Origin: Cytophagaceae bacterium
GTDB lineage: Bacteria; Bacteroidota; Bacteroidia; Cytophagales; Spirosomataceae
Direction: 5' to 3'
Length of the DNA stretch: 47,490 nt
Assembly: GCA_027488335.1 (NCBI GenBank)
Contig: JAIYBU010000155.1
Coordinates: 1-47,490, forward strand
Numbering within the stretch: the first letter of the stretch is position 1; each line of letters starts with the position of its first letter. The notes beneath the pieces were generated by a model that did not search any database, was not told where the DNA came from, and saw only the letters and a list, made by a program, of their open reading frames with translations. Positions 25,235 to 34,087 of the stretch are shown here, piece after piece. The position numbers were made by a program, and so were the translations under genes.

Positions 25235-26635
25235 ATGAAAAAACTTACACCCTCGCCATTGGTTTTTCGGGGTAAAATCCGCTCTCTTGGTTTATCTATT
25301 TTTCTTGCTTTGCTGATACTTTCGTGCAGAGATAAATCGCTCGAAGACCCACTACCTATTGCCTCAAAGAAGATTCAAGAGTATGATGTGAGTTTATCTA
25401 TCAAATGGGCAGATTTGACATTGAAATTATTGAAAACAACCGCCGCTCAGACCCCACCTGTAGCTGCTCGTGCCTTAGGTTATGTGGGCTTGACGATGTA
25501 CGAATCAGGCGTTTATGGAATGCCCAATTACCATTCTTTGCAAGGACAAATTACTTGGCTTACGACACTCCCAAAACCAGATTTGAGTAAGAAATATAAC
25601 TGGGCATTATCGGTAAATACTGCTCAATATCAGATACTCAGCGATTTGTTTTCGACAACAACCGATGCCAACAAGAAAACTCTTGATTCGTTGAAAAGTA
25701 CATTAGAAACAGCCTTAATAAGTGCCGATTCCGACGATACAACGGTTGTCAATCGCTCGAAAGCTTTTGGCGTAAGTATTGCAAAAGCCATTTGGGAATA
25801 TTCAAAAACTGACGGCGGACATGAGGGGTTTAAAAATAATTTTCCAGCCGATTATAAAGTGCCAGTAGGCATTGGTTATTGGGAACCAACCGAAAATGGA
25901 AGAAAGATTCCGATGTTACCTTCTTGGGGGAGAAACCGAACCTTTGCGGCAGCAAATGGAGCATTGCCAACACCCCAGTTGCCCAAAAGTCCATCGTATC
26001 GAGAAGCCAGCGATTTCTTCAAACAATACAATGAAGTTTACCAAAAAAACAAGATTTTAACGCAGGAAGAAAAAGAAATTTCGATTTGGTGGGCCGATGA
26101 CCCAAGTGAAACCTTTACTCCACCTGGACACTCGTATTCATTGGCCAAAATAGCCGTTTTAACAAGCAAAGCAAAGTTAGATAATGCCATCGAAGCATTT
26201 GCAAAAACAGGTATGGCCGTAGCTGACGCCTTCATTTTATGTTGGAGAGCAAAATATACGTATATGAATATTCGTCCGTATACTTATATTCGTCAGACAG
26301 TTGACCCAAATTGGATTCCGTTTTGGCCAGCACCACCCTTTCCAGGTTTTCCATCGGGGCATTCAACACAATCAGCAGCGGCGGCAATGGCTTTGGAGAG
26401 CGTTTTCGGAACAAATTTTGAATTTACCGATACTTCGTGGGAAGGCCGCCCGAAAGATACTAAGCGTAATGTAGAGTTTAAACCTCGTAAATTGAAATCA
26501 TTTTGGGCGGCTGCCGAAGAATCTGCATTGTCCCGTTTTTACGGTGGAATTCATACAAATATGGATAATTCGGTGGGTTTAGCCGAAGGTAAGAAAATAG
26601 GTACTAATATTGTGCAGTTGAAATTTAAAAAGTAA
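25235..26635 (+). CDS. PAP2/vanadium-haloperoxidase superfamily lipoprotein (paralog 2)
   Basis: 466-residue lipoprotein (lipobox ALLILSC about residue 30). The N-terminal half has the paralog signatures PPVAARALGYVGLTMYESG and YSKTDGGHEGF and the PSWGRNRTF segment. The middle has WWADDPSETFTPPGHSYSLA. The active site follows: K-x6-RP in KYTYMNIRP, PSGH in FPSGHSTQSAA (the only copy with Pro before SGH, as in classical enzymes), and SR-x5-H in SRFYGGIHTNMD. Phosphatase or haloperoxidase activity remains open. The gamma-carbonic-anhydrase-like gene begins 6 bp after its stop and must be co-transcribed. Confidence 0.88.
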   Translation: MKKLTPSPLVFRGKIRSLGLSIFLALLILSCRDKSLEDPLPIASKKIQEYDVSLSIKWADLTLKLLKTTAAQTPPVAARALGYVGLTMYESGVYGMPNYHSLQGQITWLTTLPKPDLSKKYNWALSVNTAQYQILSDLFSTTTDANKKTLDSLKSTLETALISADSDDTTVVNRSKAFGVSIAKAIWEYSKTDGGHEGFKNNFPADYKVPVGIGYWEPTENGRKIPMLPSWGRNRTFAAANGALPTPQLPKSPSYREASDFFKQYNEVYQKNKILTQEEKEISIWWADDPSETFTPPGHSYSLAKIAVLTSKAKLDNAIEAFAKTGMAVADAFILCWRAKYTYMNIRPYTYIRQTVDPNWIPFWPAPPFPGFPSGHSTQSAAAAMALESVFGTNFEFTDTSWEGRPKDTKRNVEFKPRKLKSFWAAAEESALSRFYGGIHTNMDNSVGLAEGKKIGTNIVQLKFKK

Positions 26636-26641
26636 TAATTT

Positions 26642-27127
26642 ATGTCTAATTTCATTGCCCAAAATGCCACTGTTGTTGGCAAAGTATCGCTTGGCGAAGA
26701 TTCATCAGTTTGGTATTCGGCCGTTATTCGTGCCGATGTCGAAGAAATTAGTATCGGAAAACGCACCAATATTCAAGATGGAGCAATTTTACACGCCGAT
26801 TTTGGCGAGCCAACCATCATTGGCGATGATGTAACGGTGGGTCATGGAGCAATTGTTCATGGTGCAATCGTAGGCGATGGTACGCTCATCGGGATGCGTT
26901 CTACGATTCTTAATCGTGCAAAAATCGGTAAATACTGCATCATCGGAGCCTGTGCTTTAGTAACCGAAGGCATGGAGATTCCTGATTATTCGATGGTTTT
27001 GGGCGTGCCTGCCAAGGTTGTGAAGCAACTACCGCCCGAATATGCTGAAAAGCTATTAAAAAGTGCTTTTCACTACGTAGAAATGGCTAAAAGACATCAA
27101 TCTGGTGAGTTTAAGCCCATTCAATAA
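26642..27127 (+). CDS. Gamma-carbonic-anhydrase-like hexapeptide-repeat protein
   Basis: 161-residue left-handed beta-helix protein with repeated hexapeptides (VVGKVS, ISIGKR, TIIGDD, GTLIGM, AKIGKY). The three zinc-type histidines of gamma-class carbonic anhydrases are present in HADFGEP, VGHGAIVHG. This is the short YrdA/PaaY-like subgroup, cytoplasmic, usually of unknown or weak activity. It has no signal peptide, unlike its neighbours. It starts 6 bp after PAP2 paralog 2 and is closed by a strong terminator at 27201-27234. Confidence 0.9.
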   Translation: MSNFIAQNATVVGKVSLGEDSSVWYSAVIRADVEEISIGKRTNIQDGAILHADFGEPTIIGDDVTVGHGAIVHGAIVGDGTLIGMRSTILNRAKIGKYCIIGACALVTEGMEIPDYSMVLGVPAKVVKQLPPEYAEKLLKSAFHYVEMAKRHQSGEFKPIQ

Positions 27128-27200
27128 AATATTAAATTAAAGCCTTATTCAAATTAGCATGATTTTTGTTTAAGTTATTAATCGGCAACAAATGTTTTGT

Positions 27201-27239
27201 AAACGCCTAATAATCAATAGATTATTAGGCGTTTTTGTT
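27201..27239 (+). terminator. Terminator after the gamma-carbonic-anhydrase-like gene
   Basis: Perfect 15-bp stem aaacgcctaataatc / gattattaggcgttt with an AATA loop and a following TTGTTT. It ends the PAP2-2 / carbonic-anhydrase-like operon, 74 bp after the stop. Confidence 0.85.
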
Positions 27240-27327
27240 TGTGGTTTAACTTAATCTTTGGCAAGGTAATTGCTCTATTATTTTCATTGAGGAATCTAAA
27301 AAAATTGACTATTTAATTGTTCTGATT

Positions 27328-28701
27328 ATGAATGAATGTTCAACACATTTCTTCTACAAGAAATGCTATATAACCGCACGGTCATTGACTTTCGTGGTTT
27401 TAGCTGCTGTTTTGTTCACTGCCTGTAAAGATAAAACTACCGAAGAGCCAACGCCAACGAGTCTTTCAAAAGCAACCAGCGAATTTAATGCGGATATTGC
27501 TACTCGATGGACAGATTTGCAGCTTCAACTCATCAAATCTACACCAGGTTATGCACCGCCAGTAGCGGCTCGTACATTGGGTTATACAAGCCTTGCTTTA
27601 TATGAAAGTGTGGTTTATGGAATGCCAAATAATCAATCATTGGTGGGTCAGGTAAATGGCCTTACGTCATTACCAAAACCAGACCCTACGAAAGAATATA
27701 ACTGGGGTTTAGCTGCCAATGCTGCTTTGAGTACATTGATTACCGAAATGTATGCAACAACCAATGATGCTAATAAACGTGCCATTGATTCGCTACGTAG
27801 AAACATTGAAAGTGTGATTCGCATTGCTATTGATAATCAGCCTGTTACCGACCGTTCAAATGCTTTTGGGGCAGAAATCGGCAAAGCAATTTGGGAATAT
27901 TCAAAAACAGACGGTGGCCACCAAGGCTGGAGCAATAATTTCCCAACTGACTTTAAAGTGCCAGTAGGCGTTGGTTTTTGGGAACCCACAAGTGCTACAC
28001 AAAAGATACCTTTACTGCCATATTGGGGCAAAAATCGTACTTTTTCATCATTAAATATGACAACCAATCCGACTGCTCCTACGGCTTTTTCATTCAAAGA
28101 AACTTCGGACATGTTTAAATTGGCAAAAGAAGTATATGATATTGGAAAAGCCCTGACAGCTGAGCAGAAAGCAATTGCCAACTTTTGGGCAGATGGTGCA
28201 AGTACTATTACACCTCCAGGGCATCATTTCAATATTGCTAATATAATTTTGAAAAAAGAGAAGGTTAAACTTGATAAAGTAGCTGAGGTTTATGCCAAAG
28301 TAGGATTGTCTGTAAGCGATGCCTTTGTGGCTTGTTGGAGAGGCAAATATACGTATAACTTGATGCGTCCAGTTACCTACATTCGTCAGGCTATTAGTCC
28401 AAATTGGTCGCCATTACTTGCCACACCACCATTTCCTGAATATGCTTCGGGGCATTCGTCGGGTTCGGGTGCTGCTGCTGAAACCCTCACAACAATTTTT
28501 GGCGATAATTATGTATTTACAGACAATACGCACACAGGGACATTTCCAGATAGAACTTTTAAATCGTTTTATGAGTATGCCAACGAAGCAACCATTTCTC
28601 GTCTTTATGGAGGAATTCACTACCGACAAGGCAATGAAAATGGTCTGAAAAATGGTAAGGAAATTGCAAAAAATATACTAAAGTTGAAATTCACGAAATA
28701 G
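27328..28701 (+). CDS. PAP2/vanadium-haloperoxidase superfamily lipoprotein (paralog 3)
   Basis: 457-residue lipoprotein; the signal has a long polar N-region before SLTFVVLAAVLFTAC (Cys about residue 33). It contains the same series of motifs as paralog 2: PPVAARTLGYTSLALYESV, YSKTDGGHQGW, PYWGKNRTF, FWADGASTITPPGHH, K-x6-RP in KYTYNLMRP, ASGH in YASGHSSGSGA, and SR-x5-H in SRLYGGIHYRQG. It aligns best with paralogs 2 and 4, suggesting local duplication. It follows its own 200-bp upstream region, so it is probably transcribed separately. Activity is not assigned. Confidence 0.88.
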   Translation: MNECSTHFFYKKCYITARSLTFVVLAAVLFTACKDKTTEEPTPTSLSKATSEFNADIATRWTDLQLQLIKSTPGYAPPVAARTLGYTSLALYESVVYGMPNNQSLVGQVNGLTSLPKPDPTKEYNWGLAANAALSTLITEMYATTNDANKRAIDSLRRNIESVIRIAIDNQPVTDRSNAFGAEIGKAIWEYSKTDGGHQGWSNNFPTDFKVPVGVGFWEPTSATQKIPLLPYWGKNRTFSSLNMTTNPTAPTAFSFKETSDMFKLAKEVYDIGKALTAEQKAIANFWADGASTITPPGHHFNIANIILKKEKVKLDKVAEVYAKVGLSVSDAFVACWRGKYTYNLMRPVTYIRQAISPNWSPLLATPPFPEYASGHSSGSGAAAETLTTIFGDNYVFTDNTHTGTFPDRTFKSFYEYANEATISRLYGGIHYRQGNENGLKNGKEIAKNILKLKFTK

Positions 28702-28729
28702 ATATTATAGTTGAAAGTCAACAGAAAAG

Positions 28730-28760
28730 TTTCTTAGTCTTGGACTAAGAAAGATTTTAT
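28730..28760 (+). terminator. Terminator after PAP2 paralog 3
   Basis: Perfect 10-bp stem tttcttagtc / gactaagaaa with a TTG loop, followed by gatttta. A second imperfect hairpin (taccccgatgg with ccatcggtggta) follows at about 28803-28839. Confidence 0.6.
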
Positions 28761-28883
28761 ACACGATGATTTCTTAATTTGTTTTTGTTTAAGCTCTGTC
28801 GATACCCCGATGGCTACTTTTATGAGTACCATCGGTGGTAACGGCTCCTTAATCAAAAATTTTTTGTTTTAAGACCCAATTCG

Positions 28884-28891
28884 TAAATTTG
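28884..28891 (+). promoter_or_regulatory. TAnnTTTG element before PAP2 paralog 4
   Basis: TAAATTTG lies 3 bp before the ATG at 28895, with a TTG 17 bp further upstream (28864-28866). If used, transcription would start at or after that ATG and translation would more likely begin at the ATG at 28934. Confidence 0.45.
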
Positions 28892-28894
28892 ATT

Positions 28895-30226
28895 ATGCTT
28901 AATTTTCCAAACATATCATCGAAGCTAAAACAAATGACATTGATTGTCATTGGATTAGTGATTTTTTGGATTGAAACAGCATCTGGACAACGCCCAGTAA
29001 AGGATTACTCTAATGAAGTAGCCGTTGCGTGGTTCAATCTTCAACTGGGTCTGATTCCAACTACACAGGGTTTTTCGCCGCCAGTAGCTTCCAGAGCTTT
29101 GGGCTATTCTGGTCTTACGCTTTACGAATCATTAGTGAATGGCATGCCCGAATACCAGTCACTTACGGGGGTTTTGAATGAGTTTAAGGTAGTTCCAAAA
29201 ATAGAAGTCGGAAAAACTTACCACTGGATTTTGAGTGCCAATGCCGCCCAAGCAGCCATTATAAAAAATTTGTATGCCAATACTTCAAAAAGCAATTTGG
29301 TGAAAATTGATTCCCTAAAAGGCGTTTTTGAGAGAAAATACCAAAATGATGTCGATAGAGAAACCGCATTGCGTTCTATCAAGTTTGGTGAAGCAATAGC
29401 TAAAGCAGTGTTTGATTATTCAAAAAACGATGGTGGACACGAAGGCTACGAAAAAAATTTTCCGAAAGATTATAAGCCAGTAAAAGGGGCATGTGTTTGG
29501 ATACCTACGGGCGAGCAACAAATACCGTTGCAACCCAATTGGGGTAAAAATCGCCCTTTTGTAAAAGGAAATGCTGATTTTGAATTACCCGCTCCGCCAC
29601 GTTGTGAAGCCAGTATTTCGTCGGTGATGTATTCGCAGGCTTTAGAGGTTTATAGTGTCGGGAAAAATTTGTCAGCCGAGCAGACGGCAATTGCGAAGTT
29701 TTGGTCGGATGATGCAGGAAAAACCTTTACGCCCCCAGGTCACGCCGTTTCGATTGCCTCGCAGGTGATGACTATCGAAAAATTGAAACTGGATAAAGCG
29801 GCTGAAATCTATTGCAAAATTGGCATTGCAGCCGCTGATGCTTTTATTTCGTGCTGGAAATGCAAGTTTATGCACAATGTGCTTCGTCCAGTTTCGTATA
29901 TCCGCACCACCATCGACCGCACATGGACTCCTTTGCTCGACACACCTCCCTTTCCTGAATATACTTCTGGACACGCTTCTGTATCGGGTGCAACCGCCCA
30001 AGTGCTATCTGATTTATTTGGCTTCAATTATCATTTTACTGATAATTCTCACGCCGCTAAAGGTTTCAAACCCCGCTCGTTCGACTCATTCTTTGAATTT
30101 GCCGACGAAGCTGCTAATTCTCGTCTTTATGGTGGTATTCACTACCGAAATTCAAACGAACAAGGCTTGAAAAATGGCAAACGTATTGGTAAAAATGTTT
30201 GTGAGTTGAAGTTCAAGAGAGGATAA
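28895..30226 (+). CDS. PAP2/vanadium-haloperoxidase superfamily secreted protein (paralog 4)
   Basis: Predicted 443-residue secreted protein. It has a Sec signal ending ETASGQ rather than a lipobox, unlike paralogs 1-3. Start at 28895 (MLNFPNISSKLKQM) resembles the N-terminus of paralog 5; the ATG at 28934 is an alternative that fits the promoter element better. Motifs: PPVASRALGYSGLTLYESL, YSKNDGGHEGY, PNWGKNRPF, FWSDDAGKTFTPPGH, K-x6-RP in KFMHNVLRP, TSGH in YTSGHASVSG, SR-x5-H in SRLYGGIHYRNS. Mature paralogs 3 and 4 are the closest pair around SRLYGGIHYR. It is the last of the four clustered copies. Confidence 0.87.
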   Translation: MLNFPNISSKLKQMTLIVIGLVIFWIETASGQRPVKDYSNEVAVAWFNLQLGLIPTTQGFSPPVASRALGYSGLTLYESLVNGMPEYQSLTGVLNEFKVVPKIEVGKTYHWILSANAAQAAIIKNLYANTSKSNLVKIDSLKGVFERKYQNDVDRETALRSIKFGEAIAKAVFDYSKNDGGHEGYEKNFPKDYKPVKGACVWIPTGEQQIPLQPNWGKNRPFVKGNADFELPAPPRCEASISSVMYSQALEVYSVGKNLSAEQTAIAKFWSDDAGKTFTPPGHAVSIASQVMTIEKLKLDKAAEIYCKIGIAAADAFISCWKCKFMHNVLRPVSYIRTTIDRTWTPLLDTPPFPEYTSGHASVSGATAQVLSDLFGFNYHFTDNSHAAKGFKPRSFDSFFEFADEAANSRLYGGIHYRNSNEQGLKNGKRIGKNVCELKFKRG

Positions 30227-30303
30227 GTAGGTAAAATTAGTTACATAATTTACAAAATCTAAGTTTGAATAATTTAAAGGCTACATAGAAAGGCTTTTAA
30301 AAA

Positions 30304-30338
30304 ATTCTACATTCTACATTTTACATTCTACATTCATT
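30304..30338. repeat. Heptanucleotide tandem repeat (attctac) upstream of a promoter
   Basis: Units attctac, attctac, attttac, attctac occupy 30304-30331 and are followed by the partial unit attcatt. The run ends 9 bp before the TACCTTTG element at 30341. It lies where the -33 box of the alpha/beta hydrolase promoter would be; no TTG box is seen there. Confidence 0.9.
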
Positions 30339-30340
30339 TA

Positions 30341-30348
30341 TACCTTTG
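30341..30348 (+). promoter_or_regulatory. TAnnTTTG promoter element for the alpha/beta hydrolase
   Basis: TACCTTTG, 24 bp before the ATG at 30373, and identical in all eight bases to the purM element at 35842-35849 (minus strand). A heptamer tandem repeat lies directly upstream. Confidence 0.6.
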
Positions 30349-30372
30349 TGCTTCAAATCATTCATTGCAAAC

Positions 30373-31137
30373 ATGAAGCTTTTTTATAGAAAAACAGGCG
30401 AAGGGCAGCCAATATTGATTCTCCACGGTGTTTTTGGTTCGTCCGATAATTGGTTTTCGATTAGTAAAATGATAGCCGAAAGAGGCTATGCTGTATATGC
30501 TCTTGATGCTCGAAATCACGGACAATCGCCTCGTAGCGAAGATTTTAGCTATGAGTTAATGGCTGATGATTTAAACGAATTTATCGAAGAGCATCAGCTT
30601 GAAAAACCAATCATCATTGGGCATTCGATGGGTGGGAAAACCGTCATGCACTTTGCCATGAAATATCCCGATAAATACTCAAAATTGATTGTGGTTGATA
30701 TTGCCCCTAAATTTTATCCATCGCATCATGGGCATATCATTCAAGGGTTAAATTCGATAGACTTATCAACGCTTACCAATCGAAACGAAGCAGATGTGCA
30801 GTTCTCAAAATATGTAACAAATGTGGGTGAAAAACAGTTTTTGTTAAAAAACCTGTACCGAACCGAAGATGGAAAATTTGATTGGCGAATCAATGTACCA
30901 GTTTTAAGTAGAGAAATCTATCAAATTGGCGGTGATTTTACGGACGCAAAAGAGGTAATAGCACCAACGTTATTTCTACGAGGGGGCGAATCGGGCTACA
31001 TTTACGATGAAGATATTCCTGTTATCCGAGATATTTTTCCTAATGCAACCGTCCAAACCATCGAAGGAGCAGGACATTGGGTACAAGCCGAAAAACCAAC
31101 TGAGTTTGTAATGGCAGTTTTAGATTTTATTAGTTAA
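30373..31137 (+). CDS. Alpha/beta hydrolase (YbfF-like esterase)
   Basis: Predicted 254-residue cytoplasmic alpha/beta hydrolase. The oxyanion HGVFGS segment, the ALDARNHGQSP strand, the nucleophile elbow GHSMGGKT and the C-terminal catalytic GAGHWVQAEKP are present, as in YbfF-type acyl-CoA or carboxyl esterases. Start is ATG 30373 (MKLFYRKTGEGQPILILHG); nine further codons upstream to 30346 overlap the promoter element and are excluded. The physiological substrate is not known. It converges with the crtD-like gene through a shared terminator. Confidence 0.9.
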   Translation: MKLFYRKTGEGQPILILHGVFGSSDNWFSISKMIAERGYAVYALDARNHGQSPRSEDFSYELMADDLNEFIEEHQLEKPIIIGHSMGGKTVMHFAMKYPDKYSKLIVVDIAPKFYPSHHGHIIQGLNSIDLSTLTNRNEADVQFSKYVTNVGEKQFLLKNLYRTEDGKFDWRINVPVLSREIYQIGGDFTDAKEVIAPTLFLRGGESGYIYDEDIPVIRDIFPNATVQTIEGAGHWVQAEKPTEFVMAVLDFIS

Positions 31138-31139
31138 AA

Positions 31140-31170
31140 CAATAGAGACGCACCGAATGCGTCTCTATTG
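31140..31170. terminator. Bidirectional terminator between hydrolase and crtD-like gene
   Basis: Perfect 13-bp stem caatagagacgca / tgcgtctctattg with loop ccgaa. It fills the 34-bp gap between the two convergent stop codons, with A and T rich flanks on both sides. Confidence 0.8.
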
Positions 31171-31171
31171 C

Positions 31172-32629
31172 TTATTCTATCATATCCGCCACAATTTTGG
31201 CCGATGAAAGTGCCAGCGGAATCCCTCCCCCTGGGTGGACGCTTCCACCTACGAAATACAGATTTTTAATGTCGGAAGAAAAATTGGCGTGGCGTAAGAA
31301 TGCCGCAAATTTATTGTTGGAACTATTACCATACAACGCCCCTTGAGCAGAAGAAGTACGTAATTCGATGCTTCTTGGGTCGAGAATCGATTCATTTTCT
31401 ATCAAATTTCCTACGTTTACGCCTAAATTTCGACTCAATTTATCAATCACATTTTGGCGAGCTTCGGCTATTATTTTATCCCAATCTTGACCTTCGTTGG
31501 CAGGTGCATTGAGCAAAATAAACCAATTTTCGCAACCTTCGGGAGCATCATCTTTTTTATATTTTGAGGTAATATTCAGATAAATTGTGGGGTCGTGATA
31601 TATTGTTTTTTTTTGAAATTGATGCTCAAATTCGGTCTTATAATCATTTGAGAAAAAGATATTATGCAAGCCCAGTTCCGTAAATTCTTTCTTTATACCC
31701 CAATAAAAAATCAGACCCGAGCCACTCTTTGCTTGGTTTAAAATTTTATCTGGATGCTTGGTTTTTGGTAGTAATTTTCGGTACGTTGGCGTGACGTCCA
31801 TATTAGAGATGACTTTGTCAAAAGTCCAAGTTTGGTTAGTTACTTTCACATGCCTAACAGCTTTATTTTCAACAATAAGCTCCTCAACTTTTTCCCCAAA
31901 GTGAAATTTTACACCTAAATCTTTCGCCAAATTGACCAAACTTTGCGTAATCCCAAACATTCCTTCTTTCGGGAAAAACGCCCCAACGTTATATTCTAAA
32001 TGCGGAATGATATTGAGTGTAGCAGGTGTCTGGTAAGGGTCAGAACCATTATAAGTAGCATAACGATTGAATAATTGAACGGTTTTTGTTTGTTTGAAAA
32101 AACGCTCATTTGCTCTATTCATCGTCCCAAAGATACCCAGTTTTGGTAGATTCAGATACCCTCTGAAAGCTTTTTTTGATGTCCAAGTTGATACTTTATG
32201 TAGGGAATCTTCAAGAAATAGCCCACTTAAAATCTCATATTTCAAAGCGGCTTCTTTCAAAAATTGAATGATATTTTCGGCAGGTTCGCCGAGAGCTTTT
32301 TCAGCATCTTTGGCAAACTCATTGATGTCGGCCGAAACGTTTAGCCTTGTACCATCATCCCAAAAATATCGACAAACTTCGGGTAGTTTAATGTAATGAA
32401 AATACTCATTAGGATTTCGCCCCGAAAGCTCAAATAATTCGGTCACAAATTGTGGCATCGTAAATAGTGAAGGCCCAGCATCAAAGCGATAGGCTCCTTG
32501 CTGAAACTCACTTAGTTTTCCACCCGCATAACTATTTGCTTCAAAAACTTCTATTTCATGTCCTTTGTTTGCCAAACGAATGGCTGTTGCAATTCCTCCA
32601 ATACCTGCTCCAATGATTGCTATTTTCAT
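31172..32629 (-). CDS. crtD: CrtD-like carotenoid desaturase (FAD-dependent)
   Basis: 485-residue flavoprotein of the CrtI/CrtD family. The N-terminal dinucleotide fold IIGAGIGGIATAIRLANKGH is followed by YAGGKLSEFQQGAYRFDAGP and SLFTMP, and the C-terminus has the FAD-binding NLYFVGGSVHPGGGIPLALS. The GGKL and YRFDAGPSLFTMP patterns fit the Bacteroidota 1-hydroxycarotenoid 3,4-desaturase group (CrtD) better than phytoene desaturase CrtI, but the two are close and the assignment is from memory. No other carotenoid gene lies within the window, so it is not part of a local crt operon here. It converges with the hydrolase gene. Confidence 0.85.
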   Translation of the reverse strand: MKIAIIGAGIGGIATAIRLANKGHEIEVFEANSYAGGKLSEFQQGAYRFDAGPSLFTMPQFVTELFELSGRNPNEYFHYIKLPEVCRYFWDDGTRLNVSADINEFAKDAEKALGEPAENIIQFLKEAALKYEILSGLFLEDSLHKVSTWTSKKAFRGYLNLPKLGIFGTMNRANERFFKQTKTVQLFNRYATYNGSDPYQTPATLNIIPHLEYNVGAFFPKEGMFGITQSLVNLAKDLGVKFHFGEKVEELIVENKAVRHVKVTNQTWTFDKVISNMDVTPTYRKLLPKTKHPDKILNQAKSGSGLIFYWGIKKEFTELGLHNIFFSNDYKTEFEHQFQKKTIYHDPTIYLNITSKYKKDDAPEGCENWFILLNAPANEGQDWDKIIAEARQNVIDKLSRNLGVNVGNLIENESILDPRSIELRTSSAQGALYGNSSNNKFAAFLRHANFSSDIKNLYFVGGSVHPGGGIPLALSSAKIVADMIE

Positions 32630-32854
32630 TCAGTCTAAAATCCATGTTGATTGAATTAATATAACACTTATTTCGTAATTTCTGTTAATTTTTTTAAAAA
32701 AAAGGTCAGTTGTCTTATCACTCTTGCCTTGTGTTTACTAAAATATCAAACTTATCAACAAAATTGTTATTTTTTTCGCTATTTTGCATCTCAATTAGAA
32801 TTATATCCTTCAATCATAAAATTAATTAAACTTTAATAAAAGGATAACCCACCA

Positions 32855-34018
32855 ATGGCAAAATTATTAATTGTTGATGACGAAAAAAGTATCCGAGATG
32901 CACTCCGTGACATTTTGGAATATGAAGAGTACGAGGTAGATGAAGCAAAAGATGGTGAAGAAGGACTCGAAATGGTACTGAAAACTCAGTACGACGTAGC
33001 CCTTTGTGACATTAAAATGCCTAAATTAGATGGACTCGAAATGCTGTTAAAAGCCAAAGAAGAAGGAGTAATAACTCAGTTTGTTATGATTTCTGCTTTC
33101 GGCAATGTAGAAAATGCTGTTGAAGCAACCAAAAGAGGTGCCTACGATTTCATTACGAAGCCACCTGATTTGAATCGCTTGCTCGTAACGGTACGTAATG
33201 CCATCGAGAAAAGTAAAGACGTAGAAGTAATAAAGGTTTTAAAACGCAGAATCTACAAAATTAATGAAATCGTTGGAGATTCTCCGCTTATTCAGAAAGT
33301 GAAAGAAACTATCGACCGTGTTGCTCCAACCGAAGCTCGTGTGCTTATCACGGGGCCAAATGGTTCGGGAAAAGAAATGGTAGCGAAGCAAATTCATGAA
33401 AAAAGTAACCGCTGTAATCAACCTTCGGTTGAGGTTAACTGTGCGGCTATTCCGTCTGAATTGATTGAGAGCGAACTTTTCGGTCATGAAAAAGGTGCTT
33501 TTACTTCGGCTATCAAACAACGTATCGGTAAATTTGAACAAGCCGATGGCGGTACGCTTTTCTTAGATGAGATTGGCGACATGAGTCTTTCGGCACAAGC
33601 AAAAGTACTTCGTGCATTACAAGAAAGTAAAATTACTCGTGTAGGTGGAGATAAAGAAATAAAAGTGAATGTACGTGTGATTGCGGCGACAAACAAAGAT
33701 TTACGAAAGGAAATTGCCGAAGGTAATTTCCGTGAAGACTTATTCCACCGTCTGAATGTAATTCCAATTCACGTACCAGCTTTGGCCGACCGTAAGAACG
33801 ATATTCCTTTACTGGCTGAGAAATTCTTGAATGATGTAGCCGAAGAATATGGCGATGCAACCAAAGAATTTGATGCTGATGCCATGGAATATATGAAAAC
33901 TTTGCCGTGGACAGGTAATGTGCGTGAACTTCGCAACGTGGTAGAACGACTCGTGATTATGTGTGGTCCAACAATTACGCTCGACGATGTGAAACTTTAT
34001 GCAGGAATTGGTTTCTAA
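32855..34018 (+). CDS. REC-AAA+ response regulator, NtrC-like but lacking the HTH domain
   Basis: 387-residue protein. The receiver domain (1-120) has Asp8, Asp9, the phospho-acceptor Asp52 (CDIKMPK), Lys in TKPPD and a conserved Ser/Ala at ISAFG. The AAA+ domain has Walker A GPNGSGKE (167-174, in place of the usual GESGTGKE), ELFGHEKGAFTSA (GAFTSA 214-219, normally GAFTGA), Walker B GGTLFLDEIGD and the arginine-finger region FREDLFHRLNVI. It stops right after the AAA+ lid (LYAGIGF), without the Fis-type DNA-binding domain, so it is short of the usual ~450-470. It may act from solution, or its output may not be sigma-54. No sensor kinase is adjacent. Confidence 0.9.
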   Translation: MAKLLIVDDEKSIRDALRDILEYEEYEVDEAKDGEEGLEMVLKTQYDVALCDIKMPKLDGLEMLLKAKEEGVITQFVMISAFGNVENAVEATKRGAYDFITKPPDLNRLLVTVRNAIEKSKDVEVIKVLKRRIYKINEIVGDSPLIQKVKETIDRVAPTEARVLITGPNGSGKEMVAKQIHEKSNRCNQPSVEVNCAAIPSELIESELFGHEKGAFTSAIKQRIGKFEQADGGTLFLDEIGDMSLSAQAKVLRALQESKITRVGGDKEIKVNVRVIAATNKDLRKEIAEGNFREDLFHRLNVIPIHVPALADRKNDIPLLAEKFLNDVAEEYGDATKEFDADAMEYMKTLPWTGNVRELRNVVERLVIMCGPTITLDDVKLYAGIGF

Positions 34019-34042
34019 TTCTATATAAGCAATGATAATACT

Positions 34043-34080
34043 AACGTCGGCAAGGCTCAAAGCCTTGCCGACGTTTTTTT
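34043..34080 (+). terminator. Strong terminator after the response regulator
   Basis: Perfect 15-bp stem aacgtcggcaaggct / agccttgccgacgtt with loop CAA and a T7 tract (34074-34080). The core is identical to the hairpin at the window start, so it belongs to a dispersed family. It also stands in front of the convergent Rieske gene. Confidence 0.88.
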
Positions 34081-34087
34081 ATGTCTA

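Noticed and set aside
31172-32629. Carotenoid biosynthesis cluster
   Set aside because: Only the desaturase is present; neighbours (alpha/beta hydrolase, response regulator) are not carotenoid genes.
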